Source of the DNA: Hyparrhenia diplandra
Taxonomy: Eukaryota > Streptophyta > Magnoliopsida > Poales > Poaceae
DNA: 64,000 nucleotides
Assembly (NCBI GenBank): GCA_015847255.1
Contig: JADLZK010011224.1
Location: forward strand, 1-64,000
Reading direction: 5' to 3'
The position numbers and the translations under genes were made by a program. Of this stretch, positions 22,024 through 33,123 are shown piece by piece. How positions within the stretch are numbered: position 1 is the first letter of the stretch; the number at the start of each line of letters is the position of its first letter. The notes under the pieces are model-generated. The model ran no database searches. It saw only the letters and a program-made list of their open reading frames with translations, and was not told the origin of the DNA.

Positions 22024-23178
22024 GTGCAGCACACACATAGAGGTGAAGCATTGGTTCCTCGCCCATTAATGTGTCAAAATCTTCACCAAAGGAGAGTGTG
22101 TGCCGTGAAACTCAAATTGACAGAAGATTACTTACCTCGTAGCCGATTGAGCTATAGCCAATCGTGCTTCGATAAGAAAGAACCAACTAAGTCAGCCAGG
22201 CAAACTACCTTACTTGAGATGGCTAAGCCAACCCCAGATGCAGCCGAGTTGGCTAAGTTTGCTGCCATTGAGCATAAATCGGCATTGACGACTTCCGAGT
22301 CGGCTAAGTCGATTCCTATTGTTGTAGATTTTTCCACAGGCGCTTCAGAAAGTTTTGCCACTGCTATGCTGGGTGTCGAGATGCAAGAAGAGCCTGAGGA
22401 GGAAATTAGTGGCGTTAGAGAGAGCACACAAACTCTTTTTAAAGGTATTGCTAACAGTGAGATCATGGAGAGCAGAACCTTGGTTGCTACGTCTTTCGTC
22501 ACTAAGGTACAAGATTGCATCGGCCTACATGTTGTCTTCAATTGGAAGGCCGATGATAATGTTTTGTCAAAGTTAAAGTTTTCCCCGATGCTTAATATGA
22601 ATTATACATATATGTGGATTGCTTTACTTACTTTAAATTCAATTCATACTTGGTCCCGAATGAGATATAAGTTTTGTAATTACTTTGGGTTTTATGATTC
22701 GGGGCTAAGATTGAAGAATATTGCTCATGCCGATGTTTGTTCTACATTTAATTCTGGCATGAAAGATGATTGTAAAGGTGCGCCGAATGGATTGGTGTTA
22801 AAGTTAATCTTTTTCGCTTGCCAAGCATTGAAGCCGATTCTACAAGTAAATCGGCTTGCAAATTTAATGCTCACCTTTGGTTCTATCTTTGTGATCATGT
22901 CTTTAACATGTTCTTTGAAAGGTAAATTTATTAGGCATATTGATCACAAGGCTTTGCCATCAATTCAGAACTTGGAAGAGCTTATATATTGCAAGTTGTG
23001 TAAATCATTTGATCATAATACTCATAGTTGCAATGTATTTCATCATGAGATCCAATCGGACATTGATAATGACCGATTGAGGGTTTTTGAAGCTCAACAA
23101 GTGGACCGATTAGATTCAATCGGGCCCGATGGCAAAACAGGTTTTGAATCGGCTTGCACTACTAGCCGATTCACTTGA
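22024..23178 (+). CDS. Element A extra ORF, 384 codons
   Basis: One uninterrupted frame. The N-terminal third is Ala/Glu-rich (AKPTPDAAELAKFAAIEHKS) and the middle hydrophobic. The last part has a short cysteine/histidine motif (YCKLCKSFDHNTHSCNVFHH) like the one that ends many plant gypsy gag proteins. It has no RT or integrase motifs. Likely the downstream part of gag plus filler; the middle is unrecognised. Confidence 0.5.
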   Translation: MQHTHRGEALVPRPLMCQNLHQRRVCAVKLKLTEDYLPRSRLSYSQSCFDKKEPTKSARQTTLLEMAKPTPDAAELAKFAAIEHKSALTTSESAKSIPIVVDFSTGASESFATAMLGVEMQEEPEEEISGVRESTQTLFKGIANSEIMESRTLVATSFVTKVQDCIGLHVVFNWKADDNVLSKLKFSPMLNMNYTYMWIALLTLNSIHTWSRMRYKFCNYFGFYDSGLRLKNIAHADVCSTFNSGMKDDCKGAPNGLVLKLIFFACQALKPILQVNRLANLMLTFGSIFVIMSLTCSLKGKFIRHIDHKALPSIQNLEELIYCKLCKSFDHNTHSCNVFHHEIQSDIDNDRLRVFEAQQVDRLDSIGPDGKTGFESACTTSRFT

Positions 23179-23579
23179 AGATCAAGGCTCTAACGCTCAA
23201 GAGAGAGATGGAAGACCTTCAAGTGAAGACAGAATTGTTGTCCATAAAATTAAAATTGAAGATGTTTCAAAGGATAGCAATATTGCTCGATATTAGAGAA
23301 CATTGGGGGCAAATAAAATCTCTCCATCTCCACCAAAAGCCGATTGATTCCATTGAGCAGGGGAATCGTTTGGAGGTCATTTGTTGCAACATGTTCATCA
23401 AAAGAAGGATGCTCATAAAGCTAATGGAGGCAAGGAGCATGACAAAGAAAAGGCAATAGGAGACCGAAGCTTAGCTTCGAGGAGCTCTTAGCCAAATATA
23501 CAAAGATAGGGGAAGCGAATCGATTGAAGAAAGCCCAAGCATCAAAGTTGCCTCCAAAACATAAACCTCAAAAACAACA

Positions 23580-24449
23580 TTGGCAAAGGAAGGTTTATGT
23601 TCCGTCATATTTCGGGCCACAACATGTGGAGTATGCAACTCGAAAAGCTTGAAAGAGTCATTATCTTACAAAGACCGATTTGATCATAATCGGTCAGGAG
23701 TTGTGCCAAAAGGGAAGGTGGTAAAACAAGTTTACCGCGTGAAGTATGATGGACGTAAAAAGAACAATTCAGATTTAAATGTTACCATTGAAAAGCCGAT
23801 TACATTGTTGAAAAATCTGGCTATTGATGGTAAACAAGTTGAAAATTCAGCCATTTATATTGTAGGTACTAAATCTGAACAAAAGAAGATAAAAGTACCT
23901 AAGAACAAGAAAGAATTGTCACTATCCACAATGAAGACAAAACCGACATGCTTAATCGGTTTACCAAAGTGGCAGAAAAAAGAATTGCGTAAGCTCGGCA
24001 AGCGAGAGAAGCTAAAAGAAAGGGGCCTAGCATGGGTTCCGAAAAGAAGCATTGAAGTTAAAAGGGATGATGATCAGGCAAGTGGTGCATCACAAACAAC
24101 TAATAGAAGGAAAAGATGCAGGACACAATTGCCAAGTTGGAGGTTTGCACCAAATCATCAGAATCATTGGTCATGGCATCATCCATTTTTCTCTTTGTGC
24201 ATATGTGGAATTCACCTCAAGGTATGCATGGTTATCCCTCATATTCTTATGTTGATCCTTGGTATGGGTCTTTATATTATGGAGGGATGTCGAATTATCA
24301 CGCTTATCAATGATCAAGAGCCGAAATATTTTATTTCTGTCATGCATATTCCTGTGTGTGAATTCATATGGCCGATACTTTATTATCGCCCAAGATGCAA
24401 TATAGCCGATGAATGTTTAGAACCATCGTGCTATATGAAAGGCCCCTAG
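23580..24449 (+). CDS. Element A basic linker ORF
   Basis: 289-codon frame, Lys/Arg-rich, with GLPKWQKKELRKLGKRE and a nearby AWVPK motif, a block seen in gag-pro linkers of Tat-like elements. It occupies the place where protease and reverse transcriptase would be expected, but no protease D[ST]G or RT YxDD-type motif is visible. Function not known. Confidence 0.45.
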   Translation: MAKEGLCSVIFRATTCGVCNSKSLKESLSYKDRFDHNRSGVVPKGKVVKQVYRVKYDGRKKNNSDLNVTIEKPITLLKNLAIDGKQVENSAIYIVGTKSEQKKIKVPKNKKELSLSTMKTKPTCLIGLPKWQKKELRKLGKREKLKERGLAWVPKRSIEVKRDDDQASGASQTTNRRKRCRTQLPSWRFAPNHQNHWSWHHPFFSLCICGIHLKVCMVIPHILMLILGMGLYIMEGCRIITLINDQEPKYFISVMHIPVCEFIWPILYYRPRCNIADECLEPSCYMKGP

Positions 24450-24587
24450 GGAATTTTATTTCGATGACTTAAGGCCCGGGGGGCAAGAAGAAGATCACTT
24501 GCATGTAAAATATATGCAAAGAGCAAACTTGCTTGCTCAAGAGGCATCCGGCTTTGAGGTAAAAGAAAATATTTTCATTTACAACAT

Positions 24588-26014
24588 TTGCCGATGCATG
24601 AAAATTTGCTTGTTTCAGATTCTAGTAAGAATTCGGTTCAACCAAAATTAATTGGACAAACCGATGTTACTAATGATTTGGGACAGCAATGTAAAGTTCT
24701 TTTAAATCGGTCTATCTCTATTTTGGACAATGGTAGCACCGATTTAGAAGATTGGAGAACTCCTCTCTTGTCTTTTTTGCAGGATCCTAGTACTAAAGTT
24801 GACAAGAATATTCGGCGGCTTGCTTTCAAGTACACATTGCACAATGGTGAGCTTTATAGGAGGACTGCCGAAGACTTGTTGCTAAAGTGTCTAGGGGCTG
24901 ATCAAGCACGAAAGTGACAATGGGAGAAGTTCATGAAGTCATTTTTGTGGTACGCATCAATCGGCTCGAAGATGAAGTGGTTGTTGAGGCGGGCTGGTTT
25001 CTACTTGGCCTACTATGATGGCCGATTGCTTTCGTTACTACAAAGGTTTTGAAGAGTGTCGGCGGTTTGAGAATATTCAGCTAGTGCCTGCCGCTATGCT
25101 TCATCCTATAATCAAACCGTGGCCTTTCCGTGGTTGGGGCTTGAACTTCATCGGTCGATTCATCCTCCATCTTCGAAGGGGCATAAGTTCATCTTGGTTG
25201 CTACCGACTACTTCACTAAATGGTCGGAAGCAGTTCCATTGAAGAACATGACACACAAAGAGGTAATTGAGTTCATTACGAGCATATTATTCATAGATTC
25301 GGCATTCCTCAAACATTAACTACGGATCAAGGGACGTCATTTATGGCTAAAGAAGTGAAGGATTTTGCCGAATCATATAAGATTAAGATGCTCAATTCAT
25401 CTCCATATTATGCTCAAGCCAATGGTCAAGCAGAGTCAACTAACAAAACTTTGATCAAGCTTATTAAGAAGAAAATAATAGAACATCCAAGAAGGTGGCA
25501 TGAGGTCTTGTCAGAAGCTTTGTGGGCTCATCGCATATCAAGGCATGGTGCAACTAAAGTCACTCCTTATGAGTTGGTGTATGGCCAAGAGTCGGTGTTA
25601 CCCGTTGAGGTAAATTTGGATGCATATAGATTTGCTAAACAAAATGACTTATCTCCTACTATGTATCATGATTTGATGATGGACAACATCGACGAGGTAA
25701 CCGACAAGAGGGTACAAGCTCTAAAGGAGATTGAGAAAGACAAAGCCCGTGTTGCAAGAGCCTACAACAAGAAAGTCAAGAGCAAATCGTTCCAAATCGG
25801 TGACTTAGTTTGGCAAACTATATTACCGATAGGGTCGAAGAGCAATCAATTTGGCAAGTGGCCACCCAATTGGAAAGGTCCTTTTAAGGTGGTCAGGGTG
25901 ATATTTGGAAACTCCTATGTGCTTGAGTCAACGAGTGATGGAAAACGCCAAGATAAGGCGATTAACGGGAGGTATTTGAAAAAGTATTTCCCTAGTGTTT
26001 GGCAAGAGGCCTAG
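24588..26014 (+). CDS. Element A integrase region (zinc-binding and DDE core)
   Basis: 24588-24917 ends with a segment leading into the integrase zinc finger (DWRTPLLSFLQDPSTKVDKN, ALKYT-like and YRRT motifs). After frame slips, 24970-25340 gives FYYxx-CEECRRF-like and LVATDYFTKWSEAV (first catalytic Asp). TTDQGTSF (second Asp, near 25325) and NGQAESTNKTL (catalytic Glu, near 25425) complete the DDE triad. 25343-26014 is open and ends with a GDLVW chromo-side domain and NGRYLKKYFPSVW. Triad spacing fits integrase. The upstream part is frameshifted. Confidence 0.85.
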
Positions 26015-26165
26015 TGCTCTCCAAACAATGGCCGATGCATGCATCGCCCTTAGAATAAAATGGCCGATACATAGTATCGCCCTTAGTCCTTGGACAACCG
26101 ATACGATGGGCATTCGTGTTGTTTAGTTTTTTCTTGTTTTGTTTTCAGGCTCGTGCACTTCTCAC

Positions 26166-26182
26166 CGAAAACGGGGGGCATG
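26166..26182 (+). other. Element A polypurine tract
   Basis: GAAAACGGGGGGCATG immediately upstream of the 3' LTR start, the usual plus-strand primer site of a gypsy element. Confidence 0.7.
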
Positions 26183-27113
26183 TGTTGACACCCAAAAATG
26201 GCATAGGCTAAACCACCGCAAAATTCGGACTTAGCCATATTTTGGAGGTCCAAGTCACCGCAAATTTCGAGACTTAGCCAAATTCTCGAGGAGGATCGAA
26301 AACGGCTTTTACGGAATGTGACCGACTCACCGACCGGACTCACCGGGCGCGTCCGGTCCAGTCCGTCCGGCCAGCGTCCGGCCGGGTCGCGCCTCCGGCC
26401 GGGACACCGAGCCGGACGGCGCCGGTCGCGTCGGTGCAGCGTCCGTCCGTCGTCCGGTCGGTCGCGGTCGGCGGCGCGAGCCAGCCGCAGAACCTCTTCG
26501 CCGGACGCGACCGACCGGAAGCGTCCGGTCGGGAGCTTGACCAGCGTCCGGTCACCCCGACGCAGCCGTGTCCGTCTGAGATCCGAACCGATTTGTTTCC
26601 AATCGTGTTTAGGTCGGTTTTGGGTACTTGAAACGCCCAAGGACGGTTTCCTAAAAGGATAAGACCACCCTCCTCTATATAATAAAGAGGTTCATGGCCG
26701 ATTTGATCCCATCTACATCCAATCGTCAAAACACTACTACCAAACCCTAATCTCCTTCTCCTTCCTCTCTTCTTCTTCGCCGCCGATGCCATGAACGGAA
26801 GATCGACGACAACCACGCCCTAGAGCGGCCAGGCCGGCTAGGGCAGCCCATTGCCGCCGCACGCCCAGACGGGGTCCCTCCCGGGCGTGTGGGGTTTCGG
26901 GTTTCAAGAGACTTCGCCGGCGTGTCTTGCGTACCGCGCTCCCGACGAGGCTCCTCCGACGACGTGTCCTGCGTATCGCGCTCATCGTTGGAGGCACAAG
27001 GTCCAGGTGTGGACATCCCTAGGCGCTTGCCGATCCCTCGATTTTGGCTTGCCCTACGTAGAGCGATCTAGCTCTTCTCTTTATTTGGTGTGTTACCGAT
27101 TTTATCGTCAACA
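26183..27113 (+). repeat. Element A 3' LTR
   Basis: Matches the 5' LTR end to end, with TG...CA ends and a TATATAAT box near 26676. Differences from the 5' copy are mostly one- to several-base indels inside the GC-rich CGTCCGGTC block (26340-26560); AT-rich parts are almost identical. This suggests a young insertion plus consensus noise in GC-rich DNA. Confidence 0.9.
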
Positions 27114-27235
27114 AAATGCTTTACAAAATAAGTTGCTGCATTTGCAACAAAATAGCTAATCAGTAGTAAAATGCATGCTTGGTACTTTAAGGAATTATCA
27201 CTAACTTTTGGGCTCCAAATTATCTCCATCTTGTC
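27114..27235 (-). pseudogene. 5' part of the unknown host exon split by element A
   Basis: Minus strand, beginning after AACAG (27236-27240) with a frame that contains an ATG at 27227-27229. It reads hydrophobic residues (QACILLLISYFVANAATYFV) and continues in frame into 19377-19134 once element A is removed. See the 19134-19377 entry. Confidence 0.5.
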
Positions 27236-28860
27236 CTGTTACAGCATTCAAGGGCACAAGCTACAGTTATAATAAATTTGTACTCCGTACTCTGTTAGTT
27301 ACCAAGAAGTGAACTCAATAATTGATTTTGGTCTGAGAGGACTGGCAATAGAAAGTAAATGGAGGTTTGTAAGACTCGACATAAAGTTTGAAACTCAGGA
27401 AATTAGATAGTATGTTCATAAAAATACAAAATTACTAGCACCATGTGCTAAGCACAAAGTACCTACATCAGTATATGACCTGCTACAGTCCACAACCCAA
27501 AGGCAAGGCATCAATGTATCCAAACCCTGACAAACATGATTTTCACAACTTAGTAAAAAAACAGAGATAGTTGCGAGCTAAGTTATCAATGACCACAGGA
27601 CATAACTTTTTTTTTTTGAGAACTCAAAGGACATAACAAGTTAATCCCATAGAGTAGTAGATCCGGATACAAACTAACTTATAGAGAGTACGAACGGAGC
27701 GCCTTGACAATTGTCCAGCTCTTCTATATGGCACGCAGTTTTGGGTGTGTTTAGATTCCTAAAAATTGCCACCGTAGCGAACTGAAAAGAGCACTGTGAC
27801 ACTTTTCATTTGTTTATGGTAAATATTATTCTACCTATGCTCAAAAGAATCATCTCACAATGTCATATAAGAGACCCTTCGTTTCATACTTTAGGCATGC
27901 GTCTTTTGGTATATCTAATATTTCGATGTGACGAGAATCTTAAAAATTTTGAAGAAAAGCTGGGGAGCTAAACACACTCGTTATCTTTCTCAAGTGCTTC
28001 TGACATCTTAAACTGCACGCCAAACAAGACTCTTTAGTCGTATTCAGCACACAGGAGACCCGGGCAACCTATATTATGTACAACAATATTCACTACCACA
28101 CAAGTATAGTAGCCAATTTAACGTTGATGAGACCCAGTAAAATCTAGAATAATGTTCTCAGATCCCACGTATTAATTTATGATAAATCAAAACCGGCTAA
28201 TTTTCATTTGCAATGAAACAGAATCAAACCAAAGCTAAATTGCAATGGATCAATGAATGTACCTAGCAAGACGGCAACAAATAAAGAATATGACCCTAAC
28301 TCATATCACTTGACCCAAGTCAAGACTTTGTAATAAGCACACAAAAAGGCTGCAAAAGTCCAAATACATGACCAGATTTACACGTCTTGTTTGGTAATTT
28401 TGTAGACCTCTTTGAAAATGATGGCTGCAACTTAAACGTATAATTTTGCACCTATTATTAATTAAATAAATAATTACATGTTTAGTGAGCAGTGAATCAA
28501 TAAGTTTAGCAAAATTACCCATGTGTTGCAACAGGATATACATTTTGCATGGTCACAAATAATTTACTGTTTAGAAACTTAACTATTAAATCATGTATTT
28601 CAATTAGTCATGTAATTTTACTATATATATATCACACGTGATACTCGTGTTATTTTTTTTAGAGCTGCTCTTTGTTTTATAGTAGTATATAGTTACCTTG
28701 TGGCCTTGCATGCTACAGTGCATAGTTAATGATATTGGCTTGAATCAAATAAACAAATTGTTGTAGACGTCTTTAAATTCAATGGTTGTTGTTGATTTGT
28801 TACGGTGCTTGGAATTCCTCCCTTGAAAATTAATTACGGCGGCTATTAATTAAGAAATTT
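27236..28860. other. Intergenic, AT-rich
   Basis: Possible intron or upstream sequence of the split minus-strand gene, but no further exon was recognised. It contains one MITE-like element (27743-27979) and low-complexity AT sequence. Confidence 0.45.
27743..27979. mobile_element. MITE-like element with GTGTGTTTAG ends
   Basis: Inverted ends GGGTGTGTTTAG (27743-27754) and CTAAACACACTC (27968-27979) differ at one base and enclose about 237 bp of non-coding sequence. This end type is common in grass MITEs. No clear target duplication, so the superfamily is open. Confidence 0.6.
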
Positions 28861-29618
28861 AAACAATTATGTTTAATGGCAGTTTAGTACTTTTCCTCCG
28901 GAGCTACTCCGATCCGATCCTGCCAGCATCGCGGGATCTGAGGGCACACGCACACCCATCCGTGCCGTCCAGCGCTCCGCTCACGGGGCCTCTCGGCCTT
29001 TGGCCCACCTCGCGCTCCTCCCCATCGCTGATGATTCACCCGCGCCTGCGCCGCCCGCGGAGAGATACTGACGGGGACGGGACCCTCGCCATGATCGTGG
29101 TCGGTTCTATTTGATCCAGAGTCTGGGAGCCATGATGTCGATCGAATGGACGTCGATAGCTCCGGCCCGTGCCGCCGCTGCAATTGCACATGCAATTGAC
29201 TCGAAACGAATACACAATTGCACAGAGCAGGCTAGGTGCAGGTGCAACGCATGGCTGCATGCATCCTTGTTCTCTTGGCTGCTCATGCCGGTGACGGCGT
29301 GTTCTTGACAGCCTCGACGTTGGCGTGCCCATGGGCTCGCCGACCTGGTGGTTCAGCTGCTGCGCGGCCTGCATGGCGCACCGCGAGAAGGGACTCGTCG
29401 AAGCGGCCGAGGCATGCATACGCCGGATTCAGAGTGTGGATGGCACGACAACGCGTCTTCCCGCCTATGTCCCCGTGGCGCTGCCCTGCCTCGCCCACGC
29501 CATCCTCTCCCAATTCCATGCCGTGGCTGTAGGTTGCCCAGATTGATCATGCCGACCGATTTGATTTTGTATGACGCTTGTCTTTCTAGAGCGTTAGTTT
29601 GATTTGCGTTTGGATTTG
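28861..29618. other. GC-rich stretch with unrecognised open frames
   Basis: A GC-rich island after AT-rich sequence. The plus-strand frame 29325-29546 includes MAHREKGLVEAAEACIRRIQ and VALPCLAHAILSQF, which looks protein-like, but I do not recognise it and see no splice context. It may be a gene fragment. Confidence 0.35.
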
Positions 29619-29619
29619 A

Positions 29620-30703
29620 GTTTTTTTTTTTTCGGAGAACACGCCGGAGCGCGTATGAGTTTAACATAGCCATACAAACGGGGAGTCTGCCCTACCGTAT
29701 TACTCCCTCCGTTCCAAATTGTAGTTCACTTTGGCTTTTCTAGATACATTGATTTTTGCATCTAGTTATACACTATGTCTAGATACATAGTAAAAGAAAT
29801 GAATCTAGAAAAGCCAAAGTGAACTACAATTTGAAACGGAGGGAGTACATTGTGAACAAATTTGGGTCCGAGTAGCACCGCGCAATCAGGCCCTAGCCAG
29901 CAGCACTGCGATGCTCCCGAACCCGGCCGCCAACCACGCCTCAGCTTCATCCTGGCTTCATCCTGAATCAGTTGAGCCAAAGCTATCACAGAAGTCTGTT
30001 TCCCCAGAAGGTCCTCGCATTACGTTCCTTCCAAAGCATCCATCCGTCGAGGAGGAACATGGAGTCGAACGCCCGACGTAGTGTCTTGGGCAAGGCCTTC
30101 CTGACTCGCAGCCACCACGGAACAACCTCACGGAACAACCTCCTCATCAGTTAGAACAACGACTCCAAGGAGGCCGATCCTCTGCAAACAAAGATGCCAG
30201 ACTTTCCTACCGAATGGGCAGCCCAACAAGATATGGTCCATCGTTTCCGGCAGTTGATCGCACACGATACAAAGGTTTTGTGTCTGCAAACCGTGTCGGA
30301 ACCGACGGTCGGCCGTCCAACACCGGCCATGGAGCACTAGCCAAAAGAAGAATCGTACCCTCGGAGGAGCGGTTGTCTTCCAAAGCGTCGAAGCTCCGAG
30401 CAGCGGCAAAGAGCCGAAGCACATGGATCCGTAGGCCGACGCCGTGGAGTAGCTTCCATCAGCGGTTAGCCCCGAGGTGAAGGTGTCAGGGTTTGGGGAG
30501 AGCTGGACATTGTCGATAAGATCGGAGAGCTCAGAGAACTGAACAAGAAACGACATGGTCAAGGCCCCAGCAAGATGGCCGACCCACGCGTCATTGTTCA
30601 GACCGTCGCTTTCATCTTCCTCGGCTTTCAGAGCCTCAACGTTTGGATTGGTTTGGTCACCTTGGTTGTCGATTTGTGCTAGACAACATCCGTGTAGAGT
30701 CAA
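29620..30703 (-). mobile_element. LINE fragment: 3' end of ORF2 with zf-RVT domain
   Basis: Minus-strand remnant of a plant L1-type non-LTR retrotransposon. The frame 30703-30128 contains the zf-RVT domain: LWKTTAPPRVRFFFWLVLHG, then CWTADRRFRHGL and CDQLPETMDHILLGC with its Cys/His residues. After a frame change it continues with EEVVPWWLRVRKALPKTLRR, WMLWKERNARTF and IALAQLIQDEA down to about 29900. A T-run at 29621-29632 on the plus strand could be the poly(A) tail. RT and endonuclease portions are absent, as expected for 5' truncation. A Stowaway MITE sits in the 3' region. Confidence 0.8.
29703..29845. mobile_element. Stowaway MITE 1
   Basis: 143 bp with ends CTCCCTCCGTTCC and the near-perfect complement GAAACGGAGGGAG, flanked by TA on both sides (29701-29702, 29846-29847). 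Long inverted arms (AAATTGTAGTTCACTTTGGC) form a hairpin. Tc1/mariner-derived. Confidence 0.92.
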
Positions 30704-30788
30704 GACTCCGTAGGAGAGGCAATTTATGGATTAGACGGTTAGGGCGGAGGTAGAGATACGACGTCACCTATCAATATCATGGCAACTA

Positions 30789-31619
30789 TCTATATCTATA
30801 TACCTATATCTATATCTAATAATAAAACACAAAAATTTCTGCCAATCTGCCAAACTTTCCGTCTGTCCGTCCGCCGAGGCCCGACTTCGTTTCAACAGCG
30901 AGACCGAGACAGATTAGAAGTCCGGACTCCGGAGCCAAAATTCACCCCGCCCCTCCCGCCACCCGCCTCACGAGCGGGAGGCTGCGCGCGCCAGGTTCGC
31001 GAGCAGGAGGCCAGGCCGCCAGGTGCGCCTACACAGGTGAGTCTACGCACGCTCCTGGGCCATGTAGTAGTAGGTACATTCTGTAGTGGCCCACGTGTTC
31101 TTTCAAATTATCTTTGCAATTGCTTGTAACGACATTAGCAAACAAATATGCTAGCTGTTGGCTAAAGTAATACTCCCTCCATTTTAAATTGTAGTTCACT
31201 TTGGTTTTTCTAGATCCATTTCTTTTACTATGGATTTAGACATAGTGTATGACTAGGTGCATATCAAAATCAATGTATCTAGAAAAGCCAAAGTGAACTA
31301 CAATTTGAAACGGAGGGAGTATGAAGGTGATTTAAGTTTTCCAACAACAACCACTTTGATTAAACTTATACGGTATACTATTGTTTCCTGTAAGCTTGCG
31401 GGACAAAAATACAGAGAGATTTTTGCAAAATAAATGTAAAAATTGTTTCCATGATCCTACGTGTTTAAAGCCTCTCATCTTAATGCGTTAGAACGTGTGT
31501 CAAGGCGTCATATAAAGTTTGGTTAAACGATGTTGGAACACAAAACATGATCCTTATATTTTTTGAACTATCGAGTTATTAATCTTAAACTCCGTTCAAC
31601 GCACGGGCATTTTTGCTAG
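30789..31619 (+). mobile_element. Helitron, non-autonomous
   Basis: Starts at a TCTATATCTATATACC-like end preceded by A, although the TATC repeat leaves the exact start open. Ends in CTAG (31616-31619) followed by T, with a CCGT/ACGG stem and the CAACGCACGGGCA sequence typical of grass Helitron 3' ends just upstream. No Rep/helicase coding. A Stowaway MITE is nested inside. Confidence 0.75.
31175..31319. mobile_element. Stowaway MITE 2 (inside the Helitron)
   Basis: 145 bp, ends CTCCCTCCATTTT and GAAACGGAGGGAG, TA target duplication (31173-31174, 31320-31321). Same family as the copy at 29703, with the interior in the opposite orientation. Confidence 0.92.
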
Positions 31620-33123
31620 TATTACCTAAATACTACTTCTCGGGGCGCAGGATCTTACTAATTGACATGCACACCTAATCTACCGTCTATCCCGCATGCT
31701 CGTTCTCCACCACTCGTTTGTTGAGCGCCTCTCCACCACTCGTCTCCTGTTCATGCCCAAGCCACCCGCACACACACCATGCCAGGGGGATCCACTGCCC
31801 CCCGCATGGCCGCACGCTTGCTCCACAGCGCCTGGCGCTCCGGCGACCTCCGCTCCGGCGCCGGGCGGTGGCGCTACAGGCCACGCCCGGCAACCGCTGC
31901 CTCCGCGGCGGCGCGCAAGCGAGCTCCTCCCCGCACCGGCGCTCGGTGGTGTTCCGGCGACTTCAAGCTTGCCGGGCGAGGTAGGCGGCGGCGGCAATCG
32001 CGGATCCACTGGAGATCTAGCAGTGGCGGCCACGGATCCACGCCAGGTAGGCCTCCTCCTCCCTCCTCCACATGAATTGAGAAATGGCCACATCACAGTT
32101 AGGGTTAGGGTTAGCAGCGTGTCGGGATGAATTGCGAGCCGAGTGAGGTTTGCTCGTCCCGCACACAGGGGTCTGGTGTCTCTTCCTCGAGCGAGCGCCC
32201 CCGGTCGCCGTCCTCCTCGCGCCCCCACCGCCGCAACCATCCACACCACCTGCGCCAACCGCCCCACCACCGTTGCCATCGTGCTCGGCCTCTAACTCCA
32301 TCGACTTGCCTCATCTCCCTGTGACCGCTGCCACCTCCGTCCGTGGTTACCTGCAGTAACCATGCATATCACATTGTCTCTTGCTCTGGATGGTTCCAAC
32401 CTCGTCCGGATATGATGATGATTAAGTGGCTAGTGCCCACGCAATTAACCGTACTACCTAGTAGTACTGACTACTAGTATTGTTTGTGCTCATGGTGATT
32501 TAATTGGCTCCCACTTATTGACTGGACAGATGTGGAGTTTTGAGTCATTGACCTCAGATTCGTCCAGAGACTTGTCGACCATGCATGGTTTGGGATTTGG
32601 ATAATGCATTGATGAGTTCAGCTAGTGTAGTCCATTACTTGTACTAAAAACATAGTTAAAAAAACTAGTGTTAAAAAAAAAGCGGCGCAACACTTGCTTA
32701 ACCAGTAGAGGTCAGATCATTGAACATATGCACAAAACCAACCCCACCAATATCTGAAACGACTGGCTACAAACAACTATACGCCGCTCGAAGTAGATAT
32801 ACATTATACAACCTCTCGTGCTTTGCAGCTATGCATATGCATATGCATATATATGCTCTTCGCAACAACAAAATGTAGATATATGCTCGTAGATACTTTC
32901 TACTTTTAAGGAATAAATTAAAAAGAGAATAATTTAAATTGTGGTAGTGTGCTTGAATGCTGAGATCAAAGAGCACAGCAACGTGTGGCGTTGCTGCAAC
33001 TGCATGCCGTTTGGTGCTATGCAACGAGATATCAGATATGCATGGCCATCTCCTGGATCTGCTAATTCTAAAGTTTTTTTTGGTTTGATGTCAGCTCAAG
33101 TTCTAGGCCATGCATCATCGCCC
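31620..33123. other. Spacer with GC-rich island
   Basis: 31680-32360 is GC-rich with overlapping frames on both strands (up to 199 codons, minus, 31680-32279). Their Pro/Ala/Arg-rich composition looks like frame shadows, and no family is recognised. Two TTAGGG copies near 32100 are too few to be telomeric. 32400-33120 is AT-rich with a short GCATAT repeat near 32830. No gene called. Confidence 0.4.

Larger units (their letters stand above)
19383..27113 (+). mobile_element. Element A: complete Ty3/gypsy LTR retrotransposon lacking RT
   Basis: 7.7-kb element with TG...CA LTRs (19383-20292 and 26183-27113), a 5-bp target duplication AAATG (19378-19382 and 27114-27118), a primer-binding-like site after the 5' LTR, and a G-rich polypurine tract before the 3' LTR. 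Coding order is gag, an extra 384-codon ORF, a basic segment, a zinc-binding region and integrase. No reverse transcriptase or full RNase H is recognisable between 23180 and 24590. Integrase downstream of the pol position indicates Ty3/gypsy. Probably non-autonomous and mobilised in trans. Confidence 0.9.

Noticed and set aside
32098..32113. Interstitial telomere repeat
   Set aside because: Only about two and a half TTAGGG units, and plant telomeres are TTTAGGG.
31680..32360. Long GC-rich open frames on both strands (up to 199 codons) as a gene
   Set aside because: Overlapping frames on both strands are expected in GC-rich DNA; composition is Pro/Ala/Arg-rich with no family motif or splice context.
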